Under the pieces are notes generated by a model. It ran no database searches and was not told the DNA's origin. It was given only the letters and a program-made list of their open reading frames with translations. A program made the position numbers and the translations under genes. This document shows positions 44,952 through 53,965 of a DNA stretch of 64,000 nt, piece by piece. The stretch's first letter is position 1; every line of letters begins with the position of its first letter. This DNA is from Streptomyces sp. R28 (lineage in GTDB: Bacteria > Actinomycetota > Actinomycetes > Streptomycetales > Streptomycetaceae): the NCBI RefSeq assembly GCF_041052385.1, contig NZ_CP163439.1, forward strand, positions 8,917,001 to 8,981,000, given 5' to 3'.

Positions 44952-45683
44952 ATGCCCAATTTCGACCGTGACCTCTACAATCGGGATGGATGTCAGCTGC
45001 TCCCCGGCCTCCTCGCAGAGGCCGACGTAAGCCGTGCCGTGGCCTTCTTCGACGGTCTCGACGGGGCAGCGGAGGTGCCGCCCTCCTACGAGGCCGAGTA
45101 CGACGAGGCCGACGGCGTCCGCCGGCTGCGCAAGCTGCGACGCCTGCTGTGGAACGACCCGCAGATCTGGGGTCCGCTGCTCAACCGCGCGGGCGTCCCG
45201 GCCCTGGCCCGTGAGGTCGTCGGCGACGACGCCGCGGTGGTCTTCCACGCCGCCTTCCTCAAGCCCGCCCTCGTGGGCACCGAGGTGGCCCTGCACCAGG
45301 ACCAGGCGCTGTGGAGCTACGAGTACCCGAAGGCGTTCAGCGTCTGGTGCGCGCTGACCGAGGTCTCACCGGCCAACGGGGGCCTCTTCGGCAGCCGCGG
45401 TTCGCACAGCGGCGGCCACGTCCCGCACAAGGACCGGCCGGCCTATCGCTGGCACGACAGCCTCGACGCCGCCGAGGACGGTCTCGAGGAACCCGTCCAG
45501 TTCCAACTCGCCCCCGGTGACGGGGTGATGTGGGACCGGTACTTCGCCCACGGCAGCGCCGCCAACACCTCCCCGCACGACCGGCGCGGCATGGTCGTCG
45601 TCTTCGCCGACGCCTCCGCACCCGAGTTCCGGGCGAAGGACAGCTTCCCGCTGGCGGACCTGGTGGCCCTCGGGGCCGGCTGA
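44952..45683 (+). CDS. PhyH-family Fe(II)/2-oxoglutarate dioxygenase
   Basis: The ATG at 44952 (MPNFDRDLYNRDGC) gives 243 residues; an ATG seven codons upstream is an alternative. The N-terminus and the iron ligands HxD in VALHQDQALWSYE (about residues 117-119) and His in DRYFAHGSAANTS (about 197), with Arg in HDRRGMVVVFAD, are those of phytanoyl-CoA hydroxylase-like enzymes. They hydroxylate, halogenate or desaturate small acids or carrier-bound amino acids. One base separates its stop from the next ATG. Confidence 0.85.
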   Translation: MPNFDRDLYNRDGCQLLPGLLAEADVSRAVAFFDGLDGAAEVPPSYEAEYDEADGVRRLRKLRRLLWNDPQIWGPLLNRAGVPALAREVVGDDAAVVFHAAFLKPALVGTEVALHQDQALWSYEYPKAFSVWCALTEVSPANGGLFGSRGSHSGGHVPHKDRPAYRWHDSLDAAEDGLEEPVQFQLAPGDGVMWDRYFAHGSAANTSPHDRRGMVVVFADASAPEFRAKDSFPLADLVALGAG

Positions 45684-45684
45684 C

Positions 45685-47109
45685 ATGACCGAACACACTG
45701 CGGCCCCTCCGGCCGGTGGAGGACAGATGACCCGCATCATCGACAGCACACTGCGCGAAGGCATGCAATCGGCCCACGGCCGGTTCACCCTCGGTCAAAG
45801 CGTGGAGGTCGCCACCCTGCTGGCCCGCGCCGGGATCGACATGATCGAGTGCGGCCACCCGGCCGTCGACGAAGAAGAACTCCTGCGCGTCGCGGCGGTC
45901 GTGGAGGCGGCCGGCGACACTCCCGTGCTCGCCCACGCCCGTGCCCACGCCGGGGACATCGAGGCCGTCGCCAAGGCCGGCGCCTCCTGGGTCGGCATCT
46001 TCCTCGGCGTCAACGAGACCTCCCGTCAGTTCCGGCTGCCGGGGCGCACCCTGGCCCACCTGTACGAGACCATCCAGCAGTCCGTGGCCCACGCCCGGGA
46101 GCTCGGACTGCGGGTGCGGTTCACGGTGGAGGACAGCAGCCGCACCGATCCCGGCCAGTTGGTCGAGGCGTACCTCATCGCGGTCGAGGCGGGCGCCGAA
46201 CGGATCTGCTTCGCGGACACCCTCGGCATTCTGGAGCCCCAGGAGACCGCCGAGCGGATCAGGACGCTGCGCAAGCGCTGTCCGGGCACCGACATCGAGG
46301 TGCACCTGCACGACGACCGGGGACTCTCCCTCGCGAACGCCCTGGCCGCGATAGAGGCCGGCGCCGACTGGGTCTCCACCTCGGTCAACGGCCTCGGCGA
46401 GCGGGCCGGCATCACCGACCTGGCCACGCTGCTGGTCAACCTGCACCACCGGGGCACCCGCCCGCTGGTGGACGGCACCCTGCTCGGCGACCTCAGCCGC
46501 CGGGTCGGCGCCTACTCCCGCTCCATGCCGGACCACCGGCGGCCCGTGGTCGGCCGTGACGTCTTCCACCACGTCGCACAGCTGCACGTGAAGGCCGTCG
46601 AGCGGGAGCCCGGGTCGTACGAGTGGCTGGACCCGGCCGAGGTCGGCCGCACCGGCAGCGTCACCCGTCCCGGCCTGCCGGCCGACCCCTCCGACTGGAT
46701 CGTCAGCCCGCAGGTCATCTCCGCCACCGAGCTGCGCCACCACCGGGCCGGTCCCGGCCACCGTTTCGTGATGGTCGACAACCGCTTCGTCCCGGGCGCC
46801 GACCAGTACTGCATAGCCCGGCGCATCCCGCTGCTGGACGACTACGGCGCCGGCCACGTCGACACACACGTCCATCACTGCGACAGCCTCTTCATGTTCC
46901 TCGGGGACGAGGCCGACTACAGCGGCCTGACCGTCGAAGTGACCCTGGGCGAGCGGGTGTTCCCCGTGCAGAGCCCCGCGTCCGTCTTCATCCCCGCGGG
47001 CGTCCCCCACGGCTACCGGGTGGTCGGCGGCGCCGGAACCTACCTCAACCACGTCCTGGCGGGCGAGTACAACTCCAGCCTGATCGACCCCCTTGGGAGC
47101 ACCCGATGA
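45685..47109 (+). CDS. HMGL-like (homocitrate/isopropylmalate synthase family) enzyme fused to a cupin
   Basis: The 474-residue protein has an N-terminal DRE-TIM barrel (about residues 15-285): RIIDSTLREGMQSAHGRF with the catalytic Arg-Glu, the HxH metal pair in IEVHLHDDRGLSLANALAA (about 208-210) and Asn in VNGLGERAG. The C-terminal part (about 340-474) is a cupin with HVDTHVHHCDSLFMFLGDE and PAGVPHGYRV. The barrel family condenses acyl-CoA with a 2-oxo acid or cleaves such products. The fusion to a cupin is unusual and may add a second step such as metal-dependent dehydration or decarboxylation. Stop overlaps the next ATG. Confidence 0.83.
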   Translation: MTEHTAAPPAGGGQMTRIIDSTLREGMQSAHGRFTLGQSVEVATLLARAGIDMIECGHPAVDEEELLRVAAVVEAAGDTPVLAHARAHAGDIEAVAKAGASWVGIFLGVNETSRQFRLPGRTLAHLYETIQQSVAHARELGLRVRFTVEDSSRTDPGQLVEAYLIAVEAGAERICFADTLGILEPQETAERIRTLRKRCPGTDIEVHLHDDRGLSLANALAAIEAGADWVSTSVNGLGERAGITDLATLLVNLHHRGTRPLVDGTLLGDLSRRVGAYSRSMPDHRRPVVGRDVFHHVAQLHVKAVEREPGSYEWLDPAEVGRTGSVTRPGLPADPSDWIVSPQVISATELRHHRAGPGHRFVMVDNRFVPGADQYCIARRIPLLDDYGAGHVDTHVHHCDSLFMFLGDEADYSGLTVEVTLGERVFPVQSPASVFIPAGVPHGYRVVGGAGTYLNHVLAGEYNSSLIDPLGSTR

Positions 47110-47906
47110 CCATCCAGACCGAGAACACCAAGGCCGCCGCCTGGGACCTCATAGGCTCCCTGTTCTGGGAGTCGGGCCGGACCACGGCCAAGCCCAGCGA
47201 CGAGGAGATCGGCCTGTTCCTCGACGGGATCACCGCGGGAGACACCTGTACCGTCGTCGGCGCGTCCACCAAGGACCTCGTCGAGGCGCTGCTCGACCTC
47301 GGGGCCGAGGTCACGGTCGTCGACTTCTCCCAGCGCATGTGCGACGACCTGCGGGCCGCGCTGCCCGAAGGCTCCTGCCGCATCCAGCGTCACGACATCA
47401 CCCGCCGCGCGCCGTTGGAGCTGCGCGGCACCCAGAAGTTCGTGCTGAACGACCGCCTGGTCAACCGGTTCAGCGAGGCGGAGGCCCGTAAGGGACTGGA
47501 GGGCATGCTGGACCTGCTCGCCGACGGCGGACAGGTGCGCGCCTCGATCAAGCTCGGCCTGTACCCGATGGACGAGCGCATGATCGCGAACGGTCGGGAG
47601 CGCGGCACCCTGGAGAACTTCTACGACGCCGACGCGAAGGTCATCGACTTCGCCGCCGCCGGTGACGTCCTCACCGACTCGCTGCTGCCGCACGGCGACA
47701 TCGACCCGGAGCTGCTGCTCCAGTGGTACCGCGGGCGCGGGCGGGAGCAGCGCTTCGACCACGAGGACGTGACCGCGCTGCTGGCCGCCGCCGATGTCGA
47801 GGGCCGTGGCCTGGAGCTCACCCGGCACACGGAGTTCGGCCAGGCGCCGAAGACCCGGATGTACACCGCCACCGCCACCGGCGTCCGCTCCGGCCGGGAC
47901 GCCTGA
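47106..47906 (+). CDS. SAM-binding methyltransferase-fold enzyme (possible SAM-cyclising or aminocarboxypropyl enzyme)
   Basis: The ATG overlaps the preceding stop (ATGA) and gives 266 residues. The Rossmann core is TCTVVGASTKDLVEALLDLG (about residues 40-59) with acid at VTVVDFSQRMCDD (about 64) and later HDITRRAPLELRGTQKFVLNDRL, a class I SAM-dependent fold with an unusual motif I. A plain methyltransferase is the default reading. Because MTA phosphorylase is encoded in the cluster, a reaction that yields MTA, such as azetidine-2-carboxylate formation or aminocarboxypropyl transfer, is a serious alternative. Confidence 0.75.
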   Translation: MTIQTENTKAAAWDLIGSLFWESGRTTAKPSDEEIGLFLDGITAGDTCTVVGASTKDLVEALLDLGAEVTVVDFSQRMCDDLRAALPEGSCRIQRHDITRRAPLELRGTQKFVLNDRLVNRFSEAEARKGLEGMLDLLADGGQVRASIKLGLYPMDERMIANGRERGTLENFYDADAKVIDFAAAGDVLTDSLLPHGDIDPELLLQWYRGRGREQRFDHEDVTALLAAADVEGRGLELTRHTEFGQAPKTRMYTATATGVRSGRDA

Positions 47907-47909
47907 CCC

Positions 47910-49661
47910 ATGTGCGGAGTCGCCGCAGTGAGCCTGGCCCCGACCGGGGCCGGGCCGGGTCCGGACGCGGCCCGGCTGGCCCGCCGCGTGGTGGAGCGCC
48001 TGACCCATCGCGGGCCCGACGGGCTCGGGGTGGTGGGCGACGCACTGTCCGCGGTGGCCATGTGCCGACTGCGGGTGCGCAGCCGGCCTGCGGACCGGGT
48101 CCCCTTCCCGGACGGCCCCGACGGCACCTGCCACGCCTACAACGGCGAGGTGTACGCCGTGGGCGCCGGGGCGGGCGCCGGCGCGGCCGACGCGACCGTG
48201 CCGAGGGGCGGCCTCGACGAGGCGCAGGCCGTCCACGACCACGGATGCCACGCCCTGGACGGCATGTACGCGCTGGTCCGGCGGACCCGGGGCGGCGCCG
48301 TGGAGATCACCCGCGACCCGCTGGGAATCAAGCCGCTCTACCTGCGGCGCCACCGCGACGGCGTCGCGGTGGCCTCGGAGATACCGGCTCTGCTGGACGT
48401 GTTCGGCCCGGCGCGGATCCGCGCCGCGGCCGTCGCGCAGTTCCTCCTGCTGGGGCGGGTGGTGGACGGCGGCAGCTGGTACGAGGACATCGAGCCGGTC
48501 CCGCCGGGCACCCGCCTGCTGCTGAAGGAGGGGCGCACCGAGACGGTGTGGGCGCCGCCGCCCCCGTCCGCCGTCGCCGGGTCGCCCGGGTGGCCGGCCA
48601 CCCCGGACGGCATCCGGGCGGCGGTCTCCCGGGCCGTCGACCGGGTGCTGGTGTCCGACCGGCCGTTGGGGCTCGCCCTGAGCGGCGGGCTGGACTCCAC
48701 CGTCGTCGCCCTGGAACTGGCGCGCCGGGGCATCGACGACCTGGCCACGGTCAGCGTCGTCCCGGAGGGCAACGGTGACGGTGTCCGGGAGGTCGCCGAC
48801 CTGTCGCTGCCGGGCACGGCGTGGCGCGGCTGGCGGCACCGATGGACCGGATTCGGCCCGGCGGACCTGCTCGCGGGCGTGGCCGACGCGGCCGCCGTCC
48901 TCGGTGAGCCGACGGCCATGACCAGCGTCCCGATGTACGCGGCACTCGCCCGGCTGGCCCGGGAAGAGGGCATCGTGGTGCTGCTGCTGGGCGAAGGGGC
49001 CGACGAGGTCTTCGGCGGCTACCGCAGCTACCTCGCTCTCCAACGGCTCGGCAGCGCCGAGGAGTTCTACGTCGCACCGCGCCGCGTCGAACTCGTGCGG
49101 GCCCTGCTGGGGGAGGAGGCCGTGGCGGGCGCGTTGGACGCGCTGCGGGCCGCACTGCCCGTGGCCGACGGGCGGCCGACGGCCGAGGTGGTACGGGACT
49201 TCGAGTACGAGCACAGCCTCGAGCCGCTGCTGCGCCGCGCCGACCACCTGCTCATGGCGGAGGGTGTCGAGGGACGCACGCCGTTCCTGCACGGCGGCCT
49301 TCCCGCACTCGGGCGGGCATATCCGATGGCCGGGCTGCTCCGGGGCGGCCAGACGAAGGTGCCGCTCCGGGAGGCGTACGCGCGCGAGCTGCCGCACTGG
49401 CGGACCGAGGTCAAGAAGCCCTTCCGGGCCCCGGTGGACGACTGGCTGATCGCAGGCCACCGGTCCGCGGCGACCGGCCGACTGGCCGACCGGGACGAGC
49501 TGTTCACCGCCGTGGGACTGCGTTCCGAAGCACTGCGGGGGCTGCTGCGGCAGGTGACCGACGGCGACACCGGCGCGACCGGCCTCGTCTTCCCCCTGCT
49601 GAGCCTCGGCGCCTGGCTGGAACAGGCGGGCGCCGAGGCCCTGCCTGGCGGCGGCTCGTGA
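47910..49661 (+). CDS. asnB: Glutamine-dependent asparagine synthetase homologue, copy 2
   Basis: The 583-residue protein has nucleophile Cys2 (MCGVAAVSL), the glutaminase residues in LTHRGPDGLGVV and CHAYNGEVYAVG, and the synthetase motif GLALSGGLDSTVVALEL (about residues 250-266), followed by LLGEGADEVFGGYRSYL. It is only distantly related to the copy at 31025, so the two probably amidate different carboxylates. The glutaminase domain is shorter than usual and has an Ala/Gly-rich insertion at about residues 80-95. Three bases after the preceding stop. Confidence 0.87.
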   Translation: MCGVAAVSLAPTGAGPGPDAARLARRVVERLTHRGPDGLGVVGDALSAVAMCRLRVRSRPADRVPFPDGPDGTCHAYNGEVYAVGAGAGAGAADATVPRGGLDEAQAVHDHGCHALDGMYALVRRTRGGAVEITRDPLGIKPLYLRRHRDGVAVASEIPALLDVFGPARIRAAAVAQFLLLGRVVDGGSWYEDIEPVPPGTRLLLKEGRTETVWAPPPPSAVAGSPGWPATPDGIRAAVSRAVDRVLVSDRPLGLALSGGLDSTVVALELARRGIDDLATVSVVPEGNGDGVREVADLSLPGTAWRGWRHRWTGFGPADLLAGVADAAAVLGEPTAMTSVPMYAALARLAREEGIVVLLLGEGADEVFGGYRSYLALQRLGSAEEFYVAPRRVELVRALLGEEAVAGALDALRAALPVADGRPTAEVVRDFEYEHSLEPLLRRADHLLMAEGVEGRTPFLHGGLPALGRAYPMAGLLRGGQTKVPLREAYARELPHWRTEVKKPFRAPVDDWLIAGHRSAATGRLADRDELFTAVGLRSEALRGLLRQVTDGDTGATGLVFPLLSLGAWLEQAGAEALPGGGS

Positions 49662-49764
49662 CCGCCCCGTACGGGGAGCGCGCCGGCCGGGGGTCACGGC
49701 TCGCGGAGGCGCACCGGAGACGGCCCGTGAGAGCACAACCCGAGACCGAGGAGACGGTTTTGTC

Positions 49765-52463
49765 GTGAACGAGCAAGACACCACCGGTTTCCCGGCAGTG
49801 GCCGGACCGGAACCGCTGGACGCAACCGGGCCCGAGGTCCTGCACCGTCCGCTGCGGAAGACGGCAGCGGCAGCGGGCGTCGACCTCGACACCCTGCCCT
49901 ACACCGTGCGGCTGCTGCTGGAGAACGCCGCTCACCTGGTCGCGGCGGGCAAGGCGAGCCCCGAGACGCTGCGCGCGCTCACCCGGCCGGGAGCGCCGGG
50001 AACCGAGGGAGGGACCGTGTCCTTCCAACCCGCCCGGGTGGTGCTCCAGGACTTCTCGGGCGTGCCCGTGGTCCTCGACCTCGCCGCGCTGCGCGGCCCG
50101 CCGTACGCAGCGGCCTGCCGGCCCGGGCGGTGCAGCCGGCCGTACCCGCCCACCTCGTCGTGGACCATTCGGTACGCGTCGACCGGTCGGGCACCGCCGA
50201 CGCCCTGCGGGTCAACGCGGAACTGGAGTTCGCCCGCAACCACGAGCGCTACGCACTGCTGCGCTGGGCCGAGCAGGCCTTCGAGGGGTTCCGTGTGATC
50301 CCGCCGGGTGCGGGCATCGTCCATCAGGTCAACCTGGAGCGGTTGGCCCAGGTGGTCACCGTGACCGACGGCCCGGGGCCGCGGCTCGCCCGCCCCGACA
50401 CGGTGCTCGGCACGGACTCGCACACCCCCATGGTCGGTGCGCTCGGTGTCCTCGGATGGGGCGTCGGCGGGATCGAGGCGACCTCCGTGCTCCTCGGGGA
50501 GCCGGTGCTGCTGCCCGCCCCGAGAGTCGTGGGCGTCCGGCTGACGGGCCGGCTGCCGGCCGGGAGCACCGCGACCGATCTGGTCCTCACGCTCACCGAA
50601 CGGCTGCGCGGATACGGAGTGGTGGGCGCCTTCGTGGAGTTCTTCGGTGACGGCTGCGCCGCGCTGACCGTGCCGGACCGGGCGACGGTCGCCAACATGG
50701 CGCCCGACTACGGAGCGACCACCGCGCTCTTCCCGGTGGACGACGAGACGCTGCGGTTCCTGCGGACCACCGGCAGGCCACCTGCACAAGTGGCGCTGAC
50801 CGAGCGGTACTTGCGGGCGCAGGACCTGTTCCGTGGTGGCGACGCGGACACGAAGGTGCGCTACGCCGAGGAGTTGACGGTCGACCTCGCCGACGTGGAG
50901 CCGTGCGTCGCCGGCCCCGCCAGACCCGACCAGCGGGTACCGCTCGCGGCGGTCCCGCGCAGTCTGACCGAGGGACACGGCATCGGGCGGACGCGGGGGC
51001 GCGAGGCCGCCGGGCCGGACGACGGCGCGGTGTTCATCGCCGCCCTGACGAGCTGCACCAACACCTCGCACCCGGGTTCCATGCTCACGGCCGGCCTGGT
51101 GGCTGAGGCCGCCGTCCGCCTCGGGCTCCAGGTGCCCTCGTGGGTCAAGACCAGCCTCGCCCCGGGCAGTCGCACCGTACCGGCGTATCTCGGCCGGGCC
51201 GGGGTGCTGCCGGCACTGGAGAAGCTCGGCTTCCACGTGGTGGCCTTCGGCTGCACCACCTGCCACGGCATGAGCGGTGACCTGCTGCCGCAGGCGAGGC
51301 GCGCGGCCGACGCCGGGGTGCTGGGCACGGCCGTGCTGAGCGGCAACCGGAACTTCGAAGGACGAGTGCACCCGGAGGTGAAGGCCGCCTATCTGGCCTC
51401 GCCGGGGCTGGTCGTCGCGTACGCCCTCGCGGGCACGGTCATGCGGGACCTGACGAAGGAGCCGGTGGGCGTCACACCCGAGGGGCGTGAGGTGTTCCTC
51501 GCCGAGCTGTGGCCCTCCCCCGAGGAGGTGCAGGCCGCGGTCCGTGCGGCGGTGGGGCCCGGGCTGTACGAGGAGGCCTACGCGGACCTCTACGAAGGCG
51601 GTGCGCGATGGCGCGCGCTCGACGCGCCGCAGGGTGAGCTGTACACCTGGCCCGACGGCTCCGACTACATCCTGGAGCCGCCCTACATCGCCCCAGTGGC
51701 AGCGGCACCGACGCCCGGGCCGGAGCGGACCGGTGCCGCGGGCGGGGACGTGGTCGGCGCCAGGATCCTCGCGCTGCTGGGGGACGCGGTCTCCACCGAC
51801 CACATCTCGCCCGTCGGCACGATCCGGCCCGACAGCGACGCGGGTCGCCACCTGACCCGGATCGGTGTCCCGGAGGCGGAGTTCAACAGCTTCGGCGCAC
51901 GCCGCGGCAACCACCACGTCATGGTCCGGGGCACGTTCGGCAGTCCCAGGCTGCGCAACGCGCTGGCGGGCGGCCGGGAGGGCCCGTGGACCCGGCGCGG
52001 TCCCGACGGCGCGCTGGAGTCGATCCACGACGCGGCCGAGCGGTACCGCGCGGAGGGGGTGCCGCTGATCGTGGTCGCCGGCCGTGACTACGGCTGCGGC
52101 AGCGCCCGCGACTGGGCCGCCAAGGGGACGGCACTGCTGGGCGTGCGGGCAGTGCTCGCACGGAGCTTTGAGCGCATCCACCGCAGCAACCTCGTGGGCA
52201 TGGGGGTGCTTCCGCTGCTGTTCCCGGCCGACACGGACGCCGGCACGCTGGGGCTCGAAGGGGCGGAGGAGATCGACCTGTTGGGCCTCTCCGGGCTGTC
52301 GCCGCTCGGGAAGGTGACCGTACGGGTGCACCGGAGCGACGGCGCCGTCACCGTCTTCGACGCGGTCGCGGCGCTCGAAACCGACCGTGAGGTGGCCTAC
52401 TTCGCGGCCGGCGGTGTGCTGAGGTACACCGCCGCGCGGTTGCTGCGGGAACACGGCGGCTGA
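49765..52463 (+). pseudogene. Aconitase-family hydratase, reading frame broken by an apparent one-base shift
   Basis: The GTG at 49765 opens a frame that reads well to VVLDLAALR (about 50094), after which homology continues in another frame (GLPARAVQPAVPAHLVVDHS); total length needs one extra base to give 899 residues, the normal AcnA size. All later motifs are intact: GTDSHTPMVGALGVLGWGVG, the first cluster cysteine in ALTSCTNTSHPGS, CTTCHGMSG (CxxC), and the swivel domain with STDHISPVGTI and NSFGARRGNHH. It would isomerise a tricarboxylate, probably the HMGL product. The shift may be a sequencing error or real inactivation. Confidence 0.8.
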
Positions 52464-52492
52464 CGGGCGTATGCCCTCCAGGCACGCCCCAG

Positions 52493-52539
52493 GCACGCCC
52501 CCGATGTGCCCACGCCGGGGCGCGTGCCGGGGGCGTGCC
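52493..52539. terminator. Convergent terminator hairpin
   Basis: GGCACGCCCC at 52493-52502 pairs perfectly with GGGGCGTGCC at 52530-52539 (10 bp, 27-base loop with further internal pairing). It occupies the 93-base gap between the convergent aconitase and ATP-grasp genes and can serve both. A second GGCACGCCC copy at 52482 offers an alternative left arm. Confidence 0.6.
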
Positions 52540-52556
52540 GGGCCGGTGTCGTGGTG

Positions 52557-53801
52557 TCAGCGGCCGTCCGCGGCGCCTGCCGGCTCCAGCACCACCCGGT
52601 CGGCGAACCAGGCGGCCAACTCCTTGGACCGGCTCTCCACCTCGGCGTCGTCGGCCCCCGACACCACCACCACACCGGCCCGCAGATAGGAGGCGGCAGT
52701 GACATCGGGCATGGTCCCGCCGGGCGCGATGCGGACTTCCGCGTACTCGACTCCGGGACGGGCGAGCACCTCGTCGAAGGTGGGAGCCTCGCGCACCGCT
52801 CCGGCGGGCGCGTGCAGGTGCAGATCGCCGTGGACCGCGCCGCTCGCGGGGGTGCGGGCGGCGGAGACGGCCGAGGGCCGCCCGAGCACTCCGCGCACCC
52901 ACTCGTCGTGCAGATTCACTCCGAAGGTGCGCTCGACGACCTCGTCGGTCCGGCCGCCGCCGACTCGGCCGCCGCATTCCCCGAAAACGATCTCGCCCGA
53001 CCGGTCGAAAACCTCGATGTGGAATACGCCATCGGCGTGATCGAGTGCTTTGAGGGCGTTGCGGGCGACATCCGTGGCCTTCTCGTAGAGCTCCGGATGG
53101 CGATGTGGCTGGAGTGCGGTGCAGCCCACGAGTCCACCCTCGTGGATATCGATTATGTTTTCCAGGTAACGAGCCAGGGAGAGGAAGGTGATTTCACCTC
53201 CGCGGACCACGCCGTCCACTTGGAATTCGGTGCCGGGAATGAATTCCTCCACGAGCCAGGGGCCCTTGGCCGCGGATGTGGCCAGGAAGTCGCGCAGTTC
53301 CTCCGGGCGGTCGAGGCGGAACGTGTCCAGCGCACCGCTGCCGCTGAGTGGCTTGACCACGACGGGGAAGCGCGCGCTGTCTTGCGGCGCGTCGTCGGGA
53401 CCGGTCGCGCTCGTGCAGTCGGCGGTCACCACGCCTGCCGCTCTGACCAGTGATTTCTGCACTTCCTTGTCGCGCATGGCAACGGCCCGGAGCGCCGCTC
53501 CGCGGGTCAGGCCGCCGAGGTCGGAGAGCACCGCGGCAGCGGTGAGGCACAGTTCGAGCCCGCTGCAGACCGCGTCGAACTCCTGGACGCGAAGTGAGTT
53601 CCTGGCCAGCCCGGCGAGAATTCCCTCGACGCTGGACTGGTCCGGCACCACCACGGTGCGCATTTCCGGGAATGCGCTCCTCGCGGTTTCCAGGTCACCC
53701 GGCTGGAGAACGCAGGTGACATTCAGATCCGCCCGGTGCAGCGCATCGACCGCGCGAAGCATCCAGCCGATGTGAAGGACGGTGGTCGTCTGCTGCGTCA
53801 T
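52557..53801 (-). CDS. ATP-grasp ligase, copy 2
   Basis: The 414-residue enzyme is a clear paralogue of the one at 36954 over its whole length: VLHIGWMLRAVDALHRAD at the N-terminus, MRDKEVQKSLVRAAGV, the ATP segment FPVVVKPLSGSGALDTFRLD (about residues 147-166), WLVEEFIPGTEFQVDGVV and the metal strand VFGECGGRVGGGRTDE, where the usual Asn is Gly. It would make an amide or peptide bond between pathway amino acids. Transcribed leftward from the divergent region containing the box at 53865. Confidence 0.87.
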   Translation of the reverse strand: MTQQTTTVLHIGWMLRAVDALHRADLNVTCVLQPGDLETARSAFPEMRTVVVPDQSSVEGILAGLARNSLRVQEFDAVCSGLELCLTAAAVLSDLGGLTRGAALRAVAMRDKEVQKSLVRAAGVVTADCTSATGPDDAPQDSARFPVVVKPLSGSGALDTFRLDRPEELRDFLATSAAKGPWLVEEFIPGTEFQVDGVVRGGEITFLSLARYLENIIDIHEGGLVGCTALQPHRHPELYEKATDVARNALKALDHADGVFHIEVFDRSGEIVFGECGGRVGGGRTDEVVERTFGVNLHDEWVRGVLGRPSAVSAARTPASGAVHGDLHLHAPAGAVREAPTFDEVLARPGVEYAEVRIAPGGTMPDVTAASYLRAGVVVVSGADDAEVESRSKELAAWFADRVVLEPAGAADGR

Positions 53802-53864
53802 GTGACTCCCTCAATCATTTTCAGCGCATCGGATAACTTAATACTGGCTCGGTGTCATATCCAT

Positions 53865-53878
53865 GTGATGAAGATCAC
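53865..53878. promoter_or_regulatory. Crp-type box between ATP-grasp 2 and the MFS exporter
   Basis: GTGATGAAGATCAC is a perfect dyad with 5-bp arms (GTGAT/ATCAC) and a 4-base centre; it fits GTG-N6-RNCAC, one position off the strict Crp pattern. It sits in the AT-rich divergent gap 53802-53965, 87 bases before the MFS ATG. TTGATC begins 21 bases after it, the same spacing as TTGATA after the box at 36867. Confidence 0.55.
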
Positions 53879-53965
53879 GAAACCCCTTCGCGGCTTCGGT
53901 TGATCATGGTGAGGCACCTCTGATGGGATTACGCATAACTAACTCGAGAATGCAAGGAGCTGCCG

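Noticed and set aside
50130..52463. A separate start for the aconitase at 50130 as an intact shorter gene
   Set aside because: There is no convincing ribosome-binding site and the missing 120 residues, with good aconitase-like sequence, lie directly upstream in another frame, so a frame shift explains the locus better.
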